A stretch of DNA of 22,090 bases. Source: a virus. The translations under genes were made by a program, and so were the position numbers. The notes under the pieces were generated by a model, which was given only the letters and a program-made list of their open reading frames with translations, did no database searches and was not told where the DNA came from. Location: positions 1-22,090 of IMG/VR virus record IMGVR_UViG_3300032174_000063, one strand, 5' to 3'. Of the stretch, positions 20,568 to 22,090 are shown piece after piece. The first letter of the stretch is position 1. Each line of letters opens with the position of its first letter.

Positions 20568-20933
20568 TCATCGGACGTTCCGGCGCGTGATGATCTTGAC
20601 TTCAACGCCGTAGAGTTCCCGCACCTGTTTGATCTTGTTGAGCGACACTTGCGTGACCACACCCTTGCAGTCCTCGACCGTGACGCGCGGCAGGAAGTCC
20701 CTCCACACAACAAGGAAGTCCGCGCGGTAGGTGATTTTGCCCGGCAATCGAAACGGCGGCTGGCAGATAAACCACGCCACCGCCCCCGCCAGGCGCAGCC
20801 GCTGCAATTCGAGGTACCGATCGCGCTCCAACTTCGAGTCGAAGCGCCAGCCGTCGACGTACTGATATTCGTTGTGGTACTTGTTTGAGGGCCGCAGCGA
20901 CTTGAAGTCGGCGAGCGTCATGCGCGTGGTCAT
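20568..20933 (-). CDS. DUF1064-type phage nuclease (PD-(D/E)xK-like)
   Basis: I take ATG 20933-20931 (MTTRMTLADFKSLRPSNKYH), which overlaps the previous stop (ATGA); sequence upstream in frame is not protein-like. The product has 121 residues. DUF1064 features are KYHNEYQYVDGWRFDSKLER (Ser33, Glu36), an aromatic FICQPPFRLP strand, YRADFLVVW (Asp72) and VEDCKGVVTQ (Asp88, Lys90), then a C-terminal helix with KIKQVRELYG. These residues match the E...D...(D/E)xK nuclease core. DUF1064 proteins are found in phage replication regions and resemble resolvases. It faces the DUF2800-type gene, with only 18 bases between their stops. Confidence 0.87.
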   Translation of the reverse strand: MTTRMTLADFKSLRPSNKYHNEYQYVDGWRFDSKLERDRYLELQRLRLAGAVAWFICQPPFRLPGKITYRADFLVVWRDFLPRVTVEDCKGVVTQVSLNKIKQVRELYGVEVKIITRRNVR

Positions 20934-21124
20934 CGCAGCAACTCTTCGATGGAAAGCCCGGTGACTTTGGAGAGCCGCTGTAGCGTTGCGCGTCCTGGCT
21001 TGCGCAACCCCTGCATCCACAGCGTAATCAAGCTTGGGTGCACCCGGACTTGGCGTGCGAGCGACTGCTTGGAAATTTTCGGCTCCGTGTTCTCGACTAG
21101 GAACTGCACGAGGGGTGTGGCCAT
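20930..21124 (-). CDS. Small HTH (XRE-like) regulator
   Basis: ATG 21124-21122 gives 64 residues (MATPLVQFLVENTEPKISKQ); ATG 21142 or GTG 21154 upstream are possible starts, but none has a good ribosome site. The segment SKQSLARQVRVHPSLITLWM (about 18-37) is a helix-turn-helix, followed by QGLRKPGRATLQRLSKVTGL and IEELLR, the normal end of an XRE domain. It is divergent from 21234 with repeated TTGACA-type sites between. Probably a Cro-like regulator of its own operon and the divergent one. Confidence 0.82.
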   Translation of the reverse strand: MATPLVQFLVENTEPKISKQSLARQVRVHPSLITLWMQGLRKPGRATLQRLSKVTGLSIEELLR

Positions 21125-21147
21125 GGGCAGCGACTGTTGCATACTTC

Positions 21148-21190
21148 TTGACACAAGTAAAGTGTAAACGGAGTTGACAAGTTAACTGCG
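21148..21190. promoter_or_regulatory. Divergent regulatory region with repeated TTGACA sites
   Basis: TTGACACAAGT (21148-21158) and TTGACAAGT (21174-21182) repeat, and the second lies in GTTGACAAGTTAAC (21173-21186), a near-palindrome. They lie between the HTH gene (minus) and the gene at 21234 (plus). TTGACA at 21174-21179 could be a -35 for the rightward gene, but the matching -10 (TTCGAT, 21197-21202) is weak. Likely operators and promoter, not precisely resolved. Confidence 0.45.
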
Positions 21191-21233
21191 CTGTGGTTCG
21201 ATACCCGTCATCCCAACACCGGAGCGAACGCAA

Positions 21234-21458
21234 ATGGCCAGTCGAATCTACAAAGTGGTGAGCCGCGATAAAGGCGTGCTGCAGCGCTTCGTGCGCGCGA
21301 ATACCCTAAACGCAGCGGTGCGCGCGTACGCCGAGGAGCTGTTCGTGGCAACCCCGGCCACGGCCGAGGATATGGTCGTGGCGTTCGACGCGGGCGTGGG
21401 GCACGTCTTGGACGCGGTCGCTCCCGAGCAACTAAACTTGGGGGGGGGTTGGAAATGA
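21234..21458 (+). CDS. 74-residue small phage protein, unknown
   Basis: ATG 21234 has GGAG nine bases upstream. The product begins MASRIYKVVSRDKGVLQRFV, with a strand-helix-strand pattern (RANTLNAAVRAYAEELFVAT, DMVVAFDAGVGHVLDAV). Small proteins of this kind occur in many phages without known function. The last codons include nine Gs in a row (21440-21448), and the stop overlaps the next start as ATGA. A -1 shift at the G run would fuse it to the next gene. Confidence 0.78.
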   Translation: MASRIYKVVSRDKGVLQRFVRANTLNAAVRAYAEELFVATPATAEDMVVAFDAGVGHVLDAVAPEQLNLGGGWK

Positions 21459-22090
21459 TTAGCCATACGCCGATGCTTGCCTACCACAGCGATACAAACA
21501 TCAAGCGCAAATATCTCGCGCGGGTTCGCGCTCACGCCAAAGCCGACGAGCTACTCCAAGGCTATGGCTATTGGAAGAACGGCAAAGGCTGTGCAGTGGG
21601 CTGCACCATTCACGGCGATTCGCACGAAGTATACGAAATCGAACTCGGGATTCCGGCGGAAATAGCTTATCTCGAAGATCACTTCTTCGAGCGCTTGGAG
21701 CAACAGACCGCACGCGTCTGGCCGGCGCGCTTTCTTGCCGCGATCAAGCCGGGGGCGGATTTGTCCCGCATCTACGATCAGTGGAGCGCGTGGAATCTGA
21801 TTGATCCTGTCGATGGCGTCATCACCCTCGTCACGAACGATTACCCCGATGTACAGCGCATCGTGCGCGAGACGGGGGAAGCTTGCTTGAACGGCGATAG
21901 GGTGAACGCTGCGCGGGCTGCGCGGGCTGCGCGGGCTGCGGAGGCTGCGCGGGCTGCGTGGGCTGCGCGGGCTGCTGCGGGGGCTGCGCGGGCTGCGGAG
22001 GCTGCGGCGGGGGCTGCGTGGGCTGCGGGGGCTGCGGAGGCTGCGCGGGCTGCTGCGTGGGCTGCGGAGGCTGCGGCGGGGGCTGCGTGG
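21455..22090 (+). CDS. Phage protein with long Ala-Ala-X repeat tail, partial (3' end beyond right edge)
   Basis: ATG 21455-21457 overlaps the stop of the gene before (ATGA), and the frame stays open to the right edge (212 visible codons). The N-terminal ~150 residues form a globular domain: MLAYHSDTNIKRKYLARVRA, GYGYWKNGKGCAVGCTIHGD, YEIELGIPAEIAYLEDHFFE and FLAAIKPGADLSRIYDQWSA. From residue 152 the chain becomes 19 tandem Ala-Ala-X units, sometimes Ala-Ala-Ala-X, with X being Arg, Glu, Trp or Gly. I recall similar phage and bacterial proteins of unknown function with such Ala tails, but can name no family. The conserved CAVGCTIHG patch (Cys46, Cys50, His53) could bind metal. Confidence 0.85.
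   Translation, partial: MISHTPMLAYHSDTNIKRKYLARVRAHAKADELLQGYGYWKNGKGCAVGCTIHGDSHEVYEIELGIPAEIAYLEDHFFERLEQQTARVWPARFLAAIKPGADLSRIYDQWSAWNLIDPVDGVITLVTNDYPDVQRIVRETGEACLNGDRVNAARAARAARAAEAARAAWAARAAAGAARAAEAAAGAAWAAGAAEAARAAAWAAEAAAGAAW
21908..22090 (+). repeat. Tandem 9-base GCTGCGNNG repeat encoding Ala-Ala-X
   Basis: From 21908 to the right edge the unit GCT GCG plus one variable codon (CGG, GAG, TGG, GGG) repeats 19 times, with occasional extra Ala codons. The variable codons mostly differ by single bases. The reading frame is kept throughout. Such low-complexity DNA can change copy number by slippage; the true length may also be misassembled here. Confidence 0.9.

Noticed and set aside
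21193-21206. GGTTCGATACCC resembles a tRNA T-arm
   Set aside because: The stem bases beside it do not pair over five positions and no other tRNA arm is present, so no tRNA or attachment site is called.
20934-21233. N-terminal extension of the DUF1064 gene to 21233
   Set aside because: The extension overlaps the HTH gene and reads as unstructured sequence; the ATGA overlap start at 20933 matches the family length.

Overview
This window is part of the genome of a tailed bacteriophage or prophage with a short-tailed (podovirus-like) architecture. The DNA is GC-rich, roughly 60% by eye, and the codon use fits a GC-rich proteobacterial host, but nothing identifies the host. Evidence for a phage is a recognisable large terminase, portal, scaffold and coat gene set, a head-tail adaptor, a stabilisation-type tail protein and Gly/Ala-rich ejection-type proteins. 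No tape-measure, sheath, integrase, lysis gene, tRNA, CRISPR array or insertion sequence was seen.

Layout: positions 1-17308 form one leftward (minus-strand) morphogenesis block, read from right to left. It begins at a consensus sigma70-like promoter (17320-17347), then runs: small DNA-binding-like protein, HNH endonuclease, unknown, KTSC protein, large terminase, three small genes, LAGLIDADG endonuclease, Cys/His protein, portal, a cluster of tiny Arg-rich ORFs, unknown small proteins, scaffold, major capsid protein, HNH endonuclease, Gly-rich virion protein, head-tail adaptor, stabilisation-like protein, a His-motif protein and two internal-virion-type proteins, the last cut by the left edge. 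Genes are packed with ATGA/GTGA overlaps, implying strong translational coupling.

Positions 17664-18873 form a leftward replication operon: a replication-initiator-like gene with its own promoter and two small unknown genes. The initiator gene carries a cluster of TGTCCA-type repeats and a perfect DnaA box inside its linker, a lambda-O-like arrangement and the best candidate origin. The same repeat sits at its promoter. Positions 18951-19205 (minus) encode a small HTH regulator. A rightward operon (19244-20549) encodes a tiny membrane-like peptide, a small coiled protein and a Cas4/RecB-like (DUF2800-type) protein. A convergent pair (20568-21124, minus) encodes a DUF1064-type nuclease and another HTH regulator. 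Divergent from that, 21234 to the right edge encodes two coupled unknown proteins, the second ending in a long Ala-Ala-X tandem repeat.

Most notable observations: (1) a run of overlapping, duplicated tiny basic ORFs between portal and scaffold in which one repeat both encodes the basic C-terminal region of one ORF and supplies the Shine-Dalgarno sequence of the next; (2) the iteron-like origin and matching operator; (3) a Gly-Tyr repeat module shared by three virion genes; (4) a 132-residue virion-block protein with three D-[FW]-x3-H-x3-H repeats; (5) three homing-type endonucleases in one operon.
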